64,000 bases of DNA, taken from NCBI RefSeq assembly GCF_002294985.1, contig NZ_NSGE01000005.1, positions 139,001 to 203,000 of the forward strand, written 5' to 3'. Both the position numbers and the translations under genes were made by a program. Below are positions 51,046 through 59,228 of this stretch, piece after piece. Position 1 is the stretch's first letter. The number at the start of each line of letters is the position of its first letter. The notes beneath the pieces were generated by a model. It was not told the origin of the DNA, ran no database searches, and worked only from the letters and a program-made list of their open reading frames with translations. Source of the stretch: Mesorhizobium sp. WSM3862. GTDB lineage: Bacteria; Pseudomonadota; Alphaproteobacteria; Rhizobiales; Rhizobiaceae.

Positions 51046-51249
51046 TCAGTCCTTTTTCTCGGCGGGTTCGGCCTTTTCCAGCTGGCTGAGCAACTGAGCG
51101 AATCGATCCGGCACCTGATCGGAGACCAGCTCGTCGTAATATTGCTTGAGTTTGCGGGCGATTTCGGAGTTCGGTCCGAGCGGACTGCTACCCCCGTTCC
51201 GGTGCCTGCTCGGGGCGCCAGTTATTGCATTCTTTGACATTTCTTTCAT
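51046..51249 (-). CDS. nepR: anti-sigma factor NepR
   Basis: 67 residues with the NepR core IARKLKQYYDELVSDQVPDRFAQLLSQLE (about 34-61), two short helices that bind EcfG and, under stress, phosphorylated PhyR. Start ATG 51249 was chosen because TTAGGGCAAAC precedes it; ATG 51240 is three codons later. First gene of nepR-ecfG. Confidence 0.9.
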   Translation of the reverse strand: MKEMSKNAITGAPSRHRNGGSSPLGPNSEIARKLKQYYDELVSDQVPDRFAQLLSQLEKAEPAEKKD

Positions 51250-51342
51250 GTTTGCCCTAAGTCCCAGCACCTGAAACCGCTTTAAAACCATAGATCACGA
51301 CGCAAGCGGCACCCTTGTCTGGTTGCCCATCCCAAAGCCGGA

Positions 51343-51367
51343 AACGCCCGCTTCCTAATTTAGTTCC
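51343..51367 (-). promoter_or_regulatory. EcfG promoter of nepR-ecfG
   Basis: GGAAC-N16-CGTT on the minus strand; its GGAAC is separated by only 9 bp from the GGAAC of the phyR promoter. Confidence 0.85.
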
Positions 51368-51376
51368 CTGCCCGGC

Positions 51377-51401
51377 GGAACTTTTTCAGAAAGCCGACGT
51401 T
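51377..51401 (+). promoter_or_regulatory. EcfG promoter of phyR
   Basis: GGAAC-N16-CGTT, 70 bp before the phyR ATG. Confidence 0.85.
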
Positions 51402-51471
51402 GGTTTTGCCGGGACTTCCAGTGAGTCTAGCCTTTGCAATGCAACAACGTCATCTGAGGGAGACGTCAAAT

Positions 51472-52266
51472 ATGAGCCTGTCCGCAACCATCGCTCCTCA
51501 CCTGCCTTTCCTCCGCCGTTTCTCGCGCGCCGTGTCGGGATCGCAGGAAAGCGGTGACGCCCTGGTTGCTGCGATGCTGGAGGCCATCATCGCCGACACC
51601 GAAGTTTTCCCCAAGGCATCGAGCGATCGCATTGCGCTGTACAAGGTCTTTGCCAGGCTTTTCACTTCGATTGCGATCCGCGTGCCGCAAGAGCATGCGC
51701 AGACAGCTTGGGAGCAGCGGGCGGCCGCCAATCTCAACGCAATCGCGCCGCGGCCGAGGCAAGCTTTCCTGCTGGTCGCCGTAGAGGGTTTCAGCGAGGA
51801 TGAAGCCGCGGAAATCCTCGATGCCGACGAACAGGAGTTCTCCGAATTGCTTGCCCAGGCAAGCAGCGAGATTTCTCGCCAGGTCGCGACCGACGTGCTG
51901 ATCATCGAGGACGAGCCGCTGATCGCCATGGATATCGAGGAAATGGTCGAAAGCCTCGGCCATCGCGTTGTCGGCACCGCCCGCACGCACGCCGAGGCGG
52001 TCGCCGTTTTCGGCAAGACGCGTCCGAAAATGGTGCTGGCCGACATCCAACTCGCCGATGGCAGCTCGGGCATAGAGGCGGTCAACGAGATCTTGTCCTC
52101 GACGCCGGTGCCGGTGATCTTCATCACCGCTTTCCCTGAGCGCCTGTTGACCGGCGAGCGTCCCGAACCGGCGTTTCTGGTGACCAAGCCCTTCAATCCA
52201 GACATGGTGAAGGCCCTGATCAGTCAGGCGCTGTTCTTCGACCGGCAGGCGAAAGCCGCGGCCTGA
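51472..52266 (+). CDS. phyR: anti-anti-sigma response regulator PhyR
   Basis: 264 residues: an N-terminal sigma-factor-like domain (LPFLRRFSRAVSGSQESGDALV to ILDADEQEFSELLAQA) and a C-terminal receiver with acidic IIEDEPL, phospho-acceptor D191 (MVLADIQLADG) and Lys in LVTKPFNP. When phosphorylated, the sigma-like part titrates NepR and frees EcfG. Start ATG 51472 follows TGAGGGAGA. It diverges from nepR-ecfG, the standard alphaproteobacterial layout. Confidence 0.95.
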   Translation: MSLSATIAPHLPFLRRFSRAVSGSQESGDALVAAMLEAIIADTEVFPKASSDRIALYKVFARLFTSIAIRVPQEHAQTAWEQRAAANLNAIAPRPRQAFLLVAVEGFSEDEAAEILDADEQEFSELLAQASSEISRQVATDVLIIEDEPLIAMDIEEMVESLGHRVVGTARTHAEAVAVFGKTRPKMVLADIQLADGSSGIEAVNEILSSTPVPVIFITAFPERLLTGERPEPAFLVTKPFNPDMVKALISQALFFDRQAKAAA

Positions 52267-52378
52267 CCGCATGTCCGATCATTGAGCTCTCATGCGAGGC
52301 GCCCGCGCCTCGCACGATGCGGCCGCGGAGTCCTATCCGTGAAGCGTTTTCAGGGGATCGTCTTTTTCCGCAAATGGT

Positions 52379-52403
52379 GGAACAAACGCCATCCAGCCAC
52401 GTT
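52379..52403 (+). promoter_or_regulatory. EcfG promoter of the DUF1328 gene
   Basis: GGAAC-N16-CGTT, 29 bp before the ATG. Confidence 0.85.
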
Positions 52404-52432
52404 TTTTCCAGGACGTTAGAAGGAGAGATATC

Positions 52433-52597
52433 ATGCTGTACTGGGCGCTCGTTTTTCTTGTGGTCGCGATCATCGCCGGCGCGCTTGGGTTCGGCGGCAT
52501 CGCCGGCACGTCGGCTGGCATCGCGCAGATATTGTTCTTCGTCTTCCTTGCTTTCCTGGTGATCTCACTCATCGCCGGCCTCGTCAGGAGAACCTGA
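52433..52597 (+). CDS. DUF1328 small membrane protein
   Basis: 54 residues ([19 protein letters not shown], then [19 protein letters not shown] and a basic end VRRT): two closely spaced membrane spans, the typical DUF1328/YtjA protein, frequently a target of general stress sigma factors. AAGGAGAG precedes the ATG. An EcfG promoter immediately upstream supports expression with the phyR regulon. Confidence 0.88.
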   Translation: MLYWALVFLVVAIIAGALGFGGIAGTSAGIAQILFFVFLAFLVISLIAGLVRRT

Positions 52598-52777
52598 CCA
52601 GGGGCAGTGCCGAACACTGGAAGCCGCACCCCTCAAACGGTTTCCAGCCACCGCCGGGCGATGTCCCCAAAAGGATGTCGTCCGGCGGACCGCTTTTGGG
52701 CAGCGTAAGTGTCAGTAGGTCAAGACCGGGGCAGCAATCCTCGAAAGCCGTTCGCGCCTGGATGCGGGAAGTATCGA

Positions 52778-53809
52778 ATGCGTTCCAAGGCCTCAGAGAA
52801 GGACTATACGCAAGAGCGCAGCGACGAAGTAATCGCGATGCATCCGGCGGAAAGCGGGATGCAGGTGGGGCGCGCGCTGCTCCACGCGCTCCACAATGCT
52901 GGAATTTCGGTCCTCTACCAGGATCGTGGAATGAAGACCGTCTGGGCGCGCAACATGCGCGCCCCGTGGGCGTGCGAGACGGCCGAGGGCAAGGATGTGC
53001 TTTCCCCCGCGCAGTCCGAGCGCATAGGCGCAGCCAAGCGCAAGGTGATTGAAACCGGCAACCCGGATCGCCTCGAGCTCGGCATTTCCGACAGTGACGG
53101 CGTGCGCTGGTTCCATGTCTGGATCGATGCCGATCGCAGCGACTCCGGCGAGGTTCAGGGCGTCGTCACCACCATGGTCGAGACGACGGAGCAGAAGCGC
53201 CGCGAGCAGACGCTGAAGACGCTGCTGCGAGAGGTCAGCCATCGCTCGAAGAATCTTCTGGCCATCATCCAGAGCATAGCCACCCAGACCGGACGCTACT
53301 CGGAGACGCTCGGCGATTTCCTGACGCACTTTCGCGGCCGCATCCAGTCGCTCGCCTCGTCTCAGGATCTGGTGACATCCTCCAACTGGCGGGGAGCGGC
53401 GTTTCGTGAGCTCGTGTCCGGCCAGATCGGCCGCTATAGCGCCGATCCAAGTCGCAGCCTGCGTTTCGATGGGGAGAACCCTTACCTCAATCCGAACGCT
53501 GCCCTTCATATCGGACTGGCCATGCACGAGCTGGCCGTGAATTCGGTAAGCTACGGCGCCCTGTCGCAGCCTGACGGACGGATCAGGGTAAGCGCCAGGA
53601 TCGCGGCCGGCAGCGAGACTTCGCCTGGCCTTTTGCTGATTTGGACAGAAAGGATCGGCGCCGGTCGGCGCACCGAAAATCGTTTTGGCAGCGTCGCCCT
53701 CGAACGCGTCGTGCCGACGTCGCTGAACGGCTCCGCCAGTCTCGATATCGACGACGATCGTCTCGAATATCGCCTGACCATCCCGCGCGGCAATTTCGAG
53801 ATAGAATGA
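52778..53809 (+). CDS. cytoplasmic PAS-HWE histidine kinase
   Basis: 343 residues: PAS-like domain (about 34-140) and HWE-type transmitter with phospho-acceptor H155 in REVSHRSKNLLAIIQSIA, the HEL-x-x-N box in MHELAVNSVSYGAL, and a C-terminal half with the tryptophan-containing IWTERIGAG. HWE/HisKA_2 kinases commonly phosphorylate PhyR. Start ATG 52778 (GGGAAG upstream); ATG 52838 is an alternative. Located 180 bp after the DUF1328 gene, it may modulate the stress response; no membrane segment. The G-box is less canonical than in the 55056-56681 kinase. Confidence 0.85.
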   Translation: MRSKASEKDYTQERSDEVIAMHPAESGMQVGRALLHALHNAGISVLYQDRGMKTVWARNMRAPWACETAEGKDVLSPAQSERIGAAKRKVIETGNPDRLELGISDSDGVRWFHVWIDADRSDSGEVQGVVTTMVETTEQKRREQTLKTLLREVSHRSKNLLAIIQSIATQTGRYSETLGDFLTHFRGRIQSLASSQDLVTSSNWRGAAFRELVSGQIGRYSADPSRSLRFDGENPYLNPNAALHIGLAMHELAVNSVSYGALSQPDGRIRVSARIAAGSETSPGLLLIWTERIGAGRRTENRFGSVALERVVPTSLNGSASLDIDDDRLEYRLTIPRGNFEIE

Positions 53810-54035
53810 CAACCACGTCCCGGGGCAACGGTCAGCCGCCGGAGAGGCGTTTAACCTGCTGTTCACCATAAAATCCGATTGTGTTCCCCGGCAGAAGCAA
53901 CTCCAGGATAGCGCGCAATGCCCTTCCGAGTTGCGTAAACCTTGGAGTGGATCGGCGATCCCGTGAGGAGCTGAACCGCTCGCGACGCATCAAACCCAGC
54001 CGCGCAATCACACCGCGATTTGGGAGGAACCGAAG

Positions 54036-54203
54036 ATGATTGCCGATATGAACAGGCTGGAGCGGGCCGCCCGCGTCTCGATGGGCGGCTTCCAGGACGC
54101 CGAAGCACCGCCCTCGCCCCGTTCCTCCCATCCATCGCTTCGCCTCGGCGCCGTCGCCCTTGTTGCTGCTCTCGTGCTGGCGGTGGACTGGCAACTGGCC
54201 TGA
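54036..54203 (+). CDS. hypothetical 55-residue single-span protein
   Basis: ATG 54036 with GGGAGG nine bases upstream, stop TGA 54203. A polar N-terminal half (MIADMNRLERAARVSMGG) is followed by one hydrophobic segment (LGAVALVAALVLAVDWQLA). No family is recognised. The strong ribosome site supports it. Confidence 0.5.
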   Translation: MIADMNRLERAARVSMGGFQDAEAPPSPRSSHPSLRLGAVALVAALVLAVDWQLA

Positions 54204-54269
54204 TCTTTCCAATCGAGCAGCCGGCCGGCGCCAAGGGCACGCGCCATTGCGCGCCGACTCCGCCGAGCA

Positions 54270-54295
54270 GGAACTTTTGAGCGGCAACAATCGTT
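54270..54295 (+). promoter_or_regulatory. EcfG promoter of the 54367-54621 gene
   Basis: GGAAC-N17-CGTT, 71 bp before the proposed ATG. Confidence 0.7.
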
Positions 54296-54366
54296 CTTTG
54301 CGGCGGGAGGTTTCGACCCGTGGAACACATCGCCGCCTGCTCCTCGTCATTGGCTGCTCGGACACC

Positions 54367-54621
54367 ATGACCGATTGCCGCGAACTGTCGGTGCCGGTCA
54401 GCGTCTTCGAGACTTTCGAGGCTTGCATCGCCGAACGGCCGTTTGCGCTGGGCGACCTGCAGGGGCGCACGCCGCGTGTCAAGGGCGAGTGCCTTGCCGT
54501 CGATCCGGCACTTGAAGACGACTACGATCAACTGCTGTGGACCGTGCGTCCCGACGGCAGGCTCGTCGCGTCGCTGGAAACTTCCGGCGCGCTTGTCGCG
54601 TCAAACGGCGCACGCCCGTAA
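54367..54621 (+). CDS. hypothetical protein with uncertain start, EcfG-controlled
   Basis: 84 residues from ATG 54367 (TDCRELSVPVSVFETFEACIAERPFA), ending before a clear terminator. The same frame is open further upstream and encodes a hydrophobic run (LLLVIGCSDT) that looks like part of the protein, but no good start codon is in frame there: the GTG at 54320, which has GGGAGG upstream, is in a different frame. Either the start is unusual or one base is wrong around 54320-54340. The two Cys residues in the N-terminal part may be structural. Function unknown. Confidence 0.5.
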   Translation: MTDCRELSVPVSVFETFEACIAERPFALGDLQGRTPRVKGECLAVDPALEDDYDQLLWTVRPDGRLVASLETSGALVASNGARP

Positions 54622-54647
54622 GACACTCTCTTCAGCAATAACAAGAT

Positions 54648-54670
54648 CGGGCAGGCAAAGCCCGTTTTTT
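54648..54670 (+). terminator. rho-independent terminator
   Basis: Stem CGGGC/GCCCG, 7-base loop and TTTTTT, 26 bp after the 54367-54621 gene. Confidence 0.8.
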
Positions 54671-54726
54671 CGTGCTAAACGGCGGTTGGCACTGCCAAAA
54701 GTGAGGACAAAAGCGAGGAGCTATTT

Positions 54727-54972
54727 ATGCGGAAAATGATCATTGCCATGGTTGCCGTGGTCGCCGTTAGCGGCTGCACCACGACTGAGCAGGATGTCGT
54801 CGGGGGCGGCTTGATCGGCGCCGGCGTCGGCGGCCTGGTCGGCGGCGGCAGGGGCGCGCTGATCGGCGCGGCTGTGGGCGCCGGGTCCGGCCTGTTGGTT
54901 CGCAACCTGCGCAATGGCTATTGCATATATCGTCACGCTGACGGCACGAGATACAAGGCCCGCTGCAACTGA
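54727..54972 (+). CDS. glycine-zipper lipoprotein
   Basis: 81 residues. A lipobox VSGC follows a short hydrophobic signal (IIAMVAVVAV), so the protein is lipid-anchored at Cys18. Residues about 28-58 are a glycine zipper (GGGLIGAGVGGLVGGGRGAL), which can insert in membranes, and the tail ends YRHADGTRYKARCN with two further cysteines. The family is of unknown function in envelopes of rhizobia. GCGAGGAG precedes the ATG. Confidence 0.8.
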   Translation: MRKMIIAMVAVVAVSGCTTTEQDVVGGGLIGAGVGGLVGGGRGALIGAAVGAGSGLLVRNLRNGYCIYRHADGTRYKARCN

Positions 54973-54991
54973 TTTTCCGCGAGACACAGTC

Positions 54992-55033
54992 ATCTACCCG
55001 GGGGCCGACCAGCGGTCCCCGGGTAGATCGTTG
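54992..55033. terminator. 12-bp perfect hairpin between convergent genes
   Basis: ATCTACCCGGGG/CCCCGGGTAGAT with a 13-base loop, between the lipoprotein and kinase genes. The following T content is weak, but the stem is very stable and suits a bidirectional terminator. Confidence 0.7.
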
Positions 55034-55055
55034 TTAGACCCTGACCGACAGGCGC

Positions 55056-56681
55056 TCAGCCTGGCAGGGGTATTCGGATTTCCACCTTAAGCCCGTCGGC
55101 CCGGTAGTCGCGCTTGATCGTACCGCGCAATTCTCGCGTGACATTGAGATCGATCAGCTTGGTGCCGAAACCGGTCTTTGCCGGCGGCTCCAGTTTCTTT
55201 TGCCCGGCCTCGCGCCAATCGAGCACCAGCGTCCGCTCCCGGCCACGTCCTTCGACCCGCCAATCGACCTTCAGGGCGCCCACCGAGTTGCCGGCCTCGC
55301 CATATTTCAGCGCGTTGGTGGCAAGCTCGTGGAAGGTCAGGCCAAGCGCCTGCGTCGTCGTCTCGTCAAGCAGCACTTCCGGCCCCGACAATATGCCTTC
55401 GGAAAGCTCTTTGCCGAACACCTGCCCAAGCTCGGTGCGCAGCAGGTCGCCGAGGTCCGCCTTCTGCCAGCGCGAGCGTGTCAGCATGTCCTGCGAGGCA
55501 GCCATCGCCTGCAGCCGCGCCGAGAATGATGCCGAGAACTCCTTCACGTCGGTGGCCTGCGAAGCAGTCTGCCGCGCGATCGCCAGCACCCTGGTGATCG
55601 AGTTCTTGATGCGGTGCTTCATCTCCTGCAGGATCAGCTCCTTTTCCAGCAGGCTCTTCTCCGTCGCCTCATGCAGCAGCGACTTCGCCTCGTAGGCGCG
55701 CTCCTGATAGCGGGCCACCAAGGCAATCGCCCCGGCGAGCAGCAGACCGAACAGCCCGAGCATCACGGGAATAGCGCGCGAGGAAGGCAGCGCGAAAGCG
55801 CTCGTCGGCCGAAACAGGACAGTCCAGGGTCGGCCGGCCACGACGATATCCCGGCGCGCCAGCAGCTTTCCGCCGAGCGATTCGGCCGGCGGCGCCTCCG
55901 ACCGGAACAGGAGATTGTCGGCTCCCGGCTGGCCGTCGAAGATTTCGACGTTGACCGGCAGCAGCGGAGCCTTGCTGAGCGCCACCTGGAACAGATCGCG
56001 TGCGCGGAAGGAGGCGTAGAGGAAGCCGGCGGTCGAGGAGCGGCTGGCATTGATGACGTCCGGGGCCGTTTCCACGTTCAGCCGCACGAAGACCAGAAAT
56101 CCGGGGAATGTCTGCTCCAGCCCTTGTCCCTGGCCAAGTTGAACGAGCCCGCTGGCATGCTGCTGGTCGTCGGCCATGGCCTTCTCGATTGCCGCCCGCC
56201 GTGCCGGGTCGCTGAACATGTCGAAGCCGATGATCGACTGGTTGGAGGTATCGAGCGGCTCGAAAAGCACGATGGGCGTGCGCCATTGCTGCTGCGTGAT
56301 TGCCGGATAGACCGGGTGGGCCGAACCGCGAGCGCGCAGGATGTCGCGCTCGAGCGTGGCCTCGTCGCCGGTCTTGGCCAGCCTCAGGAAGCCGATGCCG
56401 CGCAGTCCGGCGAAATTGTCGTCGATGTCGAGCGCGGTGAGGAAGGCCTTGAACTCGCCGCGCGTGATATCGCCGTTACGAGCATCGAACAGCGCCTGGG
56501 TCGAGCGCAGCAGCGACAGATGCAGGTCGATGCGGCTCTCGATGCGGTTGAGCGCATCGTCGGCGGTTCCCTCGAACTTGATGCGTGCCGCCTCCTGGGT
56601 CGCGAAATAGGCGAACCCCGCCATCGTCAGGCTGATCAGCGCGACGGCGATGAAGGCGACGATCGGGAAAAGCTTTTTCAA
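55056..56681 (-). CDS. CHASE-domain HWE histidine kinase (PhyK-like)
   Basis: 541 residues: membrane span 1 (about 5-27), a periplasmic CHASE-like sensor (about 45-290, with LRGIGFLRLAKTGDE and VYPAITQQQWRTPIVLFEPLD as family segments), span 2 (about 304-323), a linker coil, and an HWE transmitter with H356 in LQEMKHRIKNSI, FHELATNALKYG and FGTKLIDLNV. Periplasmic-sensor HWE kinases near phyR are the usual PhyK that activates the general stress response. It lies 2.8 kb from phyR. Ligand unknown. Confidence 0.88.
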   Translation of the reverse strand: MKKLFPIVAFIAVALISLTMAGFAYFATQEAARIKFEGTADDALNRIESRIDLHLSLLRSTQALFDARNGDITRGEFKAFLTALDIDDNFAGLRGIGFLRLAKTGDEATLERDILRARGSAHPVYPAITQQQWRTPIVLFEPLDTSNQSIIGFDMFSDPARRAAIEKAMADDQQHASGLVQLGQGQGLEQTFPGFLVFVRLNVETAPDVINASRSSTAGFLYASFRARDLFQVALSKAPLLPVNVEIFDGQPGADNLLFRSEAPPAESLGGKLLARRDIVVAGRPWTVLFRPTSAFALPSSRAIPVMLGLFGLLLAGAIALVARYQERAYEAKSLLHEATEKSLLEKELILQEMKHRIKNSITRVLAIARQTASQATDVKEFSASFSARLQAMAASQDMLTRSRWQKADLGDLLRTELGQVFGKELSEGILSGPEVLLDETTTQALGLTFHELATNALKYGEAGNSVGALKVDWRVEGRGRERTLVLDWREAGQKKLEPPAKTGFGTKLIDLNVTRELRGTIKRDYRADGLKVEIRIPLPG

Positions 56682-56812
56682 TGCAGGGTGCGGCCCATGG
56701 ATGGTTGGCTACCTTTATGGGCAAGTCTCCGCGCCAATACAATGGCAAGGCCAACCCAACGCCGCGATTGGCTCATCAAACAAGTCGCAAATTAGCCAAC
56801 CAATTTATGGTC

Positions 56813-57613
56813 TTAGGCCGCGATTTTCAGCGCTCCCGGGCCTGGCATGGCGCCCGGCGGGCACTTGCCCAGAATGATCATGCCGAGCACCTCGTCTTGG
56901 GTCACGTCGCTGGTGCGCGCCGTACCGACGACCTGGCCGTTCTTCATGACGCAGACCCTGTCCGCCAGCTCGAACACGTCATGGATGTCGTGGCTGATCA
57001 GGAAAATGCCGATGCCGTCGGCCTTGAGCTGCCGCACCAGTTCGCCGACCTGGGCCGTCTCCTGAGGGCCGAGCGCTGCCGTCGGCTCGTCCATGATCAG
57101 GATTCGCGCGTTGAACAGGATCGCGCGCGCGATCGCCACCGACTGCCTCTGTCCGCCGGACAGCTTGATCACCGGCTCCTTGAAGCGCTGGAAGCGCGGA
57201 TTGAGCCGGCCCATCACCTTGCGCGCTTCGGCCTCCATGGCGACGTCGTCGAGCGTGCCCCAGGCTGTCATCAGCTCGCGGCCAAGGAAAAGGTTGGCGG
57301 CGGCGTCGACATTGTCGGCAAGCGCCAGCGTCTGATAGATCGTCTCGATGCCGTATTTCTTGGCGTCGCGCGGGTTGGAGATTGCTGCCTCCTCGCCATT
57401 GACGAAGATCTGACCGGCATCGCGCTTGTAGGCGCCGGACAGTATCTTGATCAGCGTCGACTTGCCGGCCCCGTTATGGCCGAGCAGCGCCACCACTTCG
57501 CCGGGGAAGAGATCGATGGAGGCGTCGTCGACGGCGCGAATGCCGCCGAAGGCGATCGAGATGTTGCGCATGTCGACCAGCGCGGCGTCGGCGGGAGCGT
57601 TCTCGTCTGCCAT
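56813..57613 (-). CDS. xylG: xylose ABC transporter ATP-binding protein, single-domain
   Basis: 266 residues, one ATPase domain (Walker [10 protein letters not shown], signature [11 protein letters not shown], Walker [13 protein letters not shown], switch FLISHDIHD). E. coli XylG has two fused domains; the single-domain form is normal for rhizobial CUT2 systems such as Frc. It is last in xylF-xylH-xylG; ATG 57613 follows GGAGGC. Confidence 0.88.
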   Translation of the reverse strand: MADENAPADAALVDMRNISIAFGGIRAVDDASIDLFPGEVVALLGHNGAGKSTLIKILSGAYKRDAGQIFVNGEEAAISNPRDAKKYGIETIYQTLALADNVDAAANLFLGRELMTAWGTLDDVAMEAEARKVMGRLNPRFQRFKEPVIKLSGGQRQSVAIARAILFNARILIMDEPTAALGPQETAQVGELVRQLKADGIGIFLISHDIHDVFELADRVCVMKNGQVVGTARTSDVTQDEVLGMIILGKCPPGAMPGPGALKIAA

Positions 57614-57626
57614 GATGCTGCCTCCT

Positions 57627-58991
57627 TCACACCCGCTTGCGGTAGATGGTGTCGAGCCAGACCGCGATGACCAGCACGGCGCCGACGACGATGCTTTGCA
57701 GCGGCGAATCGACGCCGAGAAGCACCATGCCGGACTGCAGCGACTGCATCAGCAGCGCCCCGAGCATAGCGCCGAGCACGGTTCCCGAGCCGCCGGCGAG
57801 CGAGGTGCCGCCGATGACCGCCGCGGCGATGACCAGGAGCTCGTCCAGCGTGCCGAGCGCATTGGTCGACGAATTCTGCCGCGCCGACGAGATCGCCGCG
57901 GCGATCGTCGCCAGCACACCCATGATCATGAACACCTTCATGGTGATCCAGCGCGTGTTGATGCCGGCAAGGTTGGCCGCTTCCGGATTGCCGCCGATGG
58001 CAAAGACATAGCGGCCGAAGCGAGTGCGCTTGGTGATGAAGGTCATGACGAGGCCGACGGCGATCGCCATCAGCACCGGAATGGCGATGCCGTGGGCGAT
58101 GAACAGGCCGCCTTCGGGGACGGTGAGGTTTTTGGCGGCGGCATAGCGGTTCACGATGCCGACCGGCCACGGATAGGAATTGGCCAGCCACACCGCGCCC
58201 ATGATGACCGCGCAGGTGACCGCGCCGAGCAGCGTCTCGGCCCAGATCGGACGCAGCGGGAAACGGAAGCGCTTGCGCTGCACCCTGCCGTTGAACAGCG
58301 CAAACACCACGGCAACGCAGGCGACGATCCCGACGATCCAGCTCCATTTGGCGCCGATCGAGCCGGCCGGTCCGCCGCCCATCAGCTGGAAGGTGGCGTC
58401 GAGCGGCGCCACCGTCTGGCCGCTGGTGACCCACCAGGCAGCACCGCGCCAGACCAGCAGCCCGCCAAGCGTCACGATGAAGGCCGGCACTTCGAGATAG
58501 GCGATGACGAAGCCCTGGAAGGCGCCGATCAGCAGGCCGAGCGCCAGGCCGATCAACAGTGCCAGCACCCAGATCCAGGGATTGCCAAGCTCGAGCCCAA
58601 CCATTCGCACCAGGAAATGCACTTGGGCAAAGCCCATCACCATGCCGATCAAACCCTCGGCGGATCCGACGGAGAGGTCGATGTTGCGCATGACGATGAC
58701 CAGCACCATGCCGGAAGCCATGATGGCCACGGCCGAGGTCTGCACCGACAGGTTCCACAGGTTGCGCGGCGTCAGGAACGTTCGGCTGTCGAAATCGAGC
58801 GGATTGACGCCGAGCCGCAGGCTCGAGATGACATGCAGGCCGATCCAGATGATCAGCAGCGCGCCGACCATGCCGAGCATGCGTGTGTCGAGCTCGGTCG
58901 CCTTGAGGAAGCGCCCGACGGTGCTCAGTTCGGAAGCCCGCGCGCGATCCGCCGCCGGGTTGGCCGGCGTATCAGAGGTCGTATCGGTCAT
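57627..58991 (-). CDS. xylH: xylose ABC transporter permease
   Basis: 454 residues with about twelve membrane spans, the CUT2 single-permease type. Family segments are [33 protein letters not shown]-like region and [23 protein letters not shown] near the C-terminus. GAGGAGATC precedes the ATG 58991; an in-frame ATG at 59093 adds a segment over the palindromic repeat and is not used. It follows xylF by 237 bp containing a repeat and a hairpin. Confidence 0.88.
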   Translation of the reverse strand: MTDTTSDTPANPAADRARASELSTVGRFLKATELDTRMLGMVGALLIIWIGLHVISSLRLGVNPLDFDSRTFLTPRNLWNLSVQTSAVAIMASGMVLVIVMRNIDLSVGSAEGLIGMVMGFAQVHFLVRMVGLELGNPWIWVLALLIGLALGLLIGAFQGFVIAYLEVPAFIVTLGGLLVWRGAAWWVTSGQTVAPLDATFQLMGGGPAGSIGAKWSWIVGIVACVAVVFALFNGRVQRKRFRFPLRPIWAETLLGAVTCAVIMGAVWLANSYPWPVGIVNRYAAAKNLTVPEGGLFIAHGIAIPVLMAIAVGLVMTFITKRTRFGRYVFAIGGNPEAANLAGINTRWITMKVFMIMGVLATIAAAISSARQNSSTNALGTLDELLVIAAAVIGGTSLAGGSGTVLGAMLGALLMQSLQSGMVLLGVDSPLQSIVVGAVLVIAVWLDTIYRKRV

Positions 58992-59042
58992 GATCTCCTC
59001 CCGCCGGCTTGCCGTCTGGCGCGGATGCCGGACCACGATGTT

Positions 59043-59110
59043 AGAGCAATTCCAGGAAAAAGTGCGTAGCCGCCTGGAATTGCGCGGAAACAAACGGCTG
59101 GAGCAGTTCG
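59043..59110. repeat. palindromic intergenic repeat (second family member)
   Basis: AGAGCAATTCCAGGAAAAAG opens and CCTGGAATTGCGCGGAAAC follows; the arms GCAATTCCAGG/CCTGGAATTGC are a perfect 11-bp inverted repeat. The tail GGAGCAGTTCGGCG extends the element. Related to the copy at 18348-18418, here inside the xylose operon between xylF and xylH. Confidence 0.7.
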
Positions 59111-59180
59111 GCGATCCTGCCGGACAGTGAACTGCCCCAATGGTCTCCGGCTTCAGTACGCCCGAAAGCCTTTCGAGAAA

Positions 59181-59204
59181 CGCCGCGGCCGTTGGGCCGC
59201 GGCG
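59181..59204 (-). terminator. hairpin after xylF (partial terminator or mRNA stabiliser)
   Basis: CGCCGCGGCC/GGCCGCGGCG, a perfect 10-bp stem with a 4-base loop, 25 bp after the xylF stop, followed on the minus strand by TTTCTC. Such intercistronic hairpins raise binding-protein over permease expression. Confidence 0.65.
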
Positions 59205-59228
59205 CTGCGTTTGAACCTGACGGCCAGC

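Noticed and set aside
53832..54531. Two long minus-strand open frames over 53832-54531
   Set aside because: Arg/Ser/Pro-rich products without ribosome sites, antisense to the small genes and the EcfG promoter on the plus strand.
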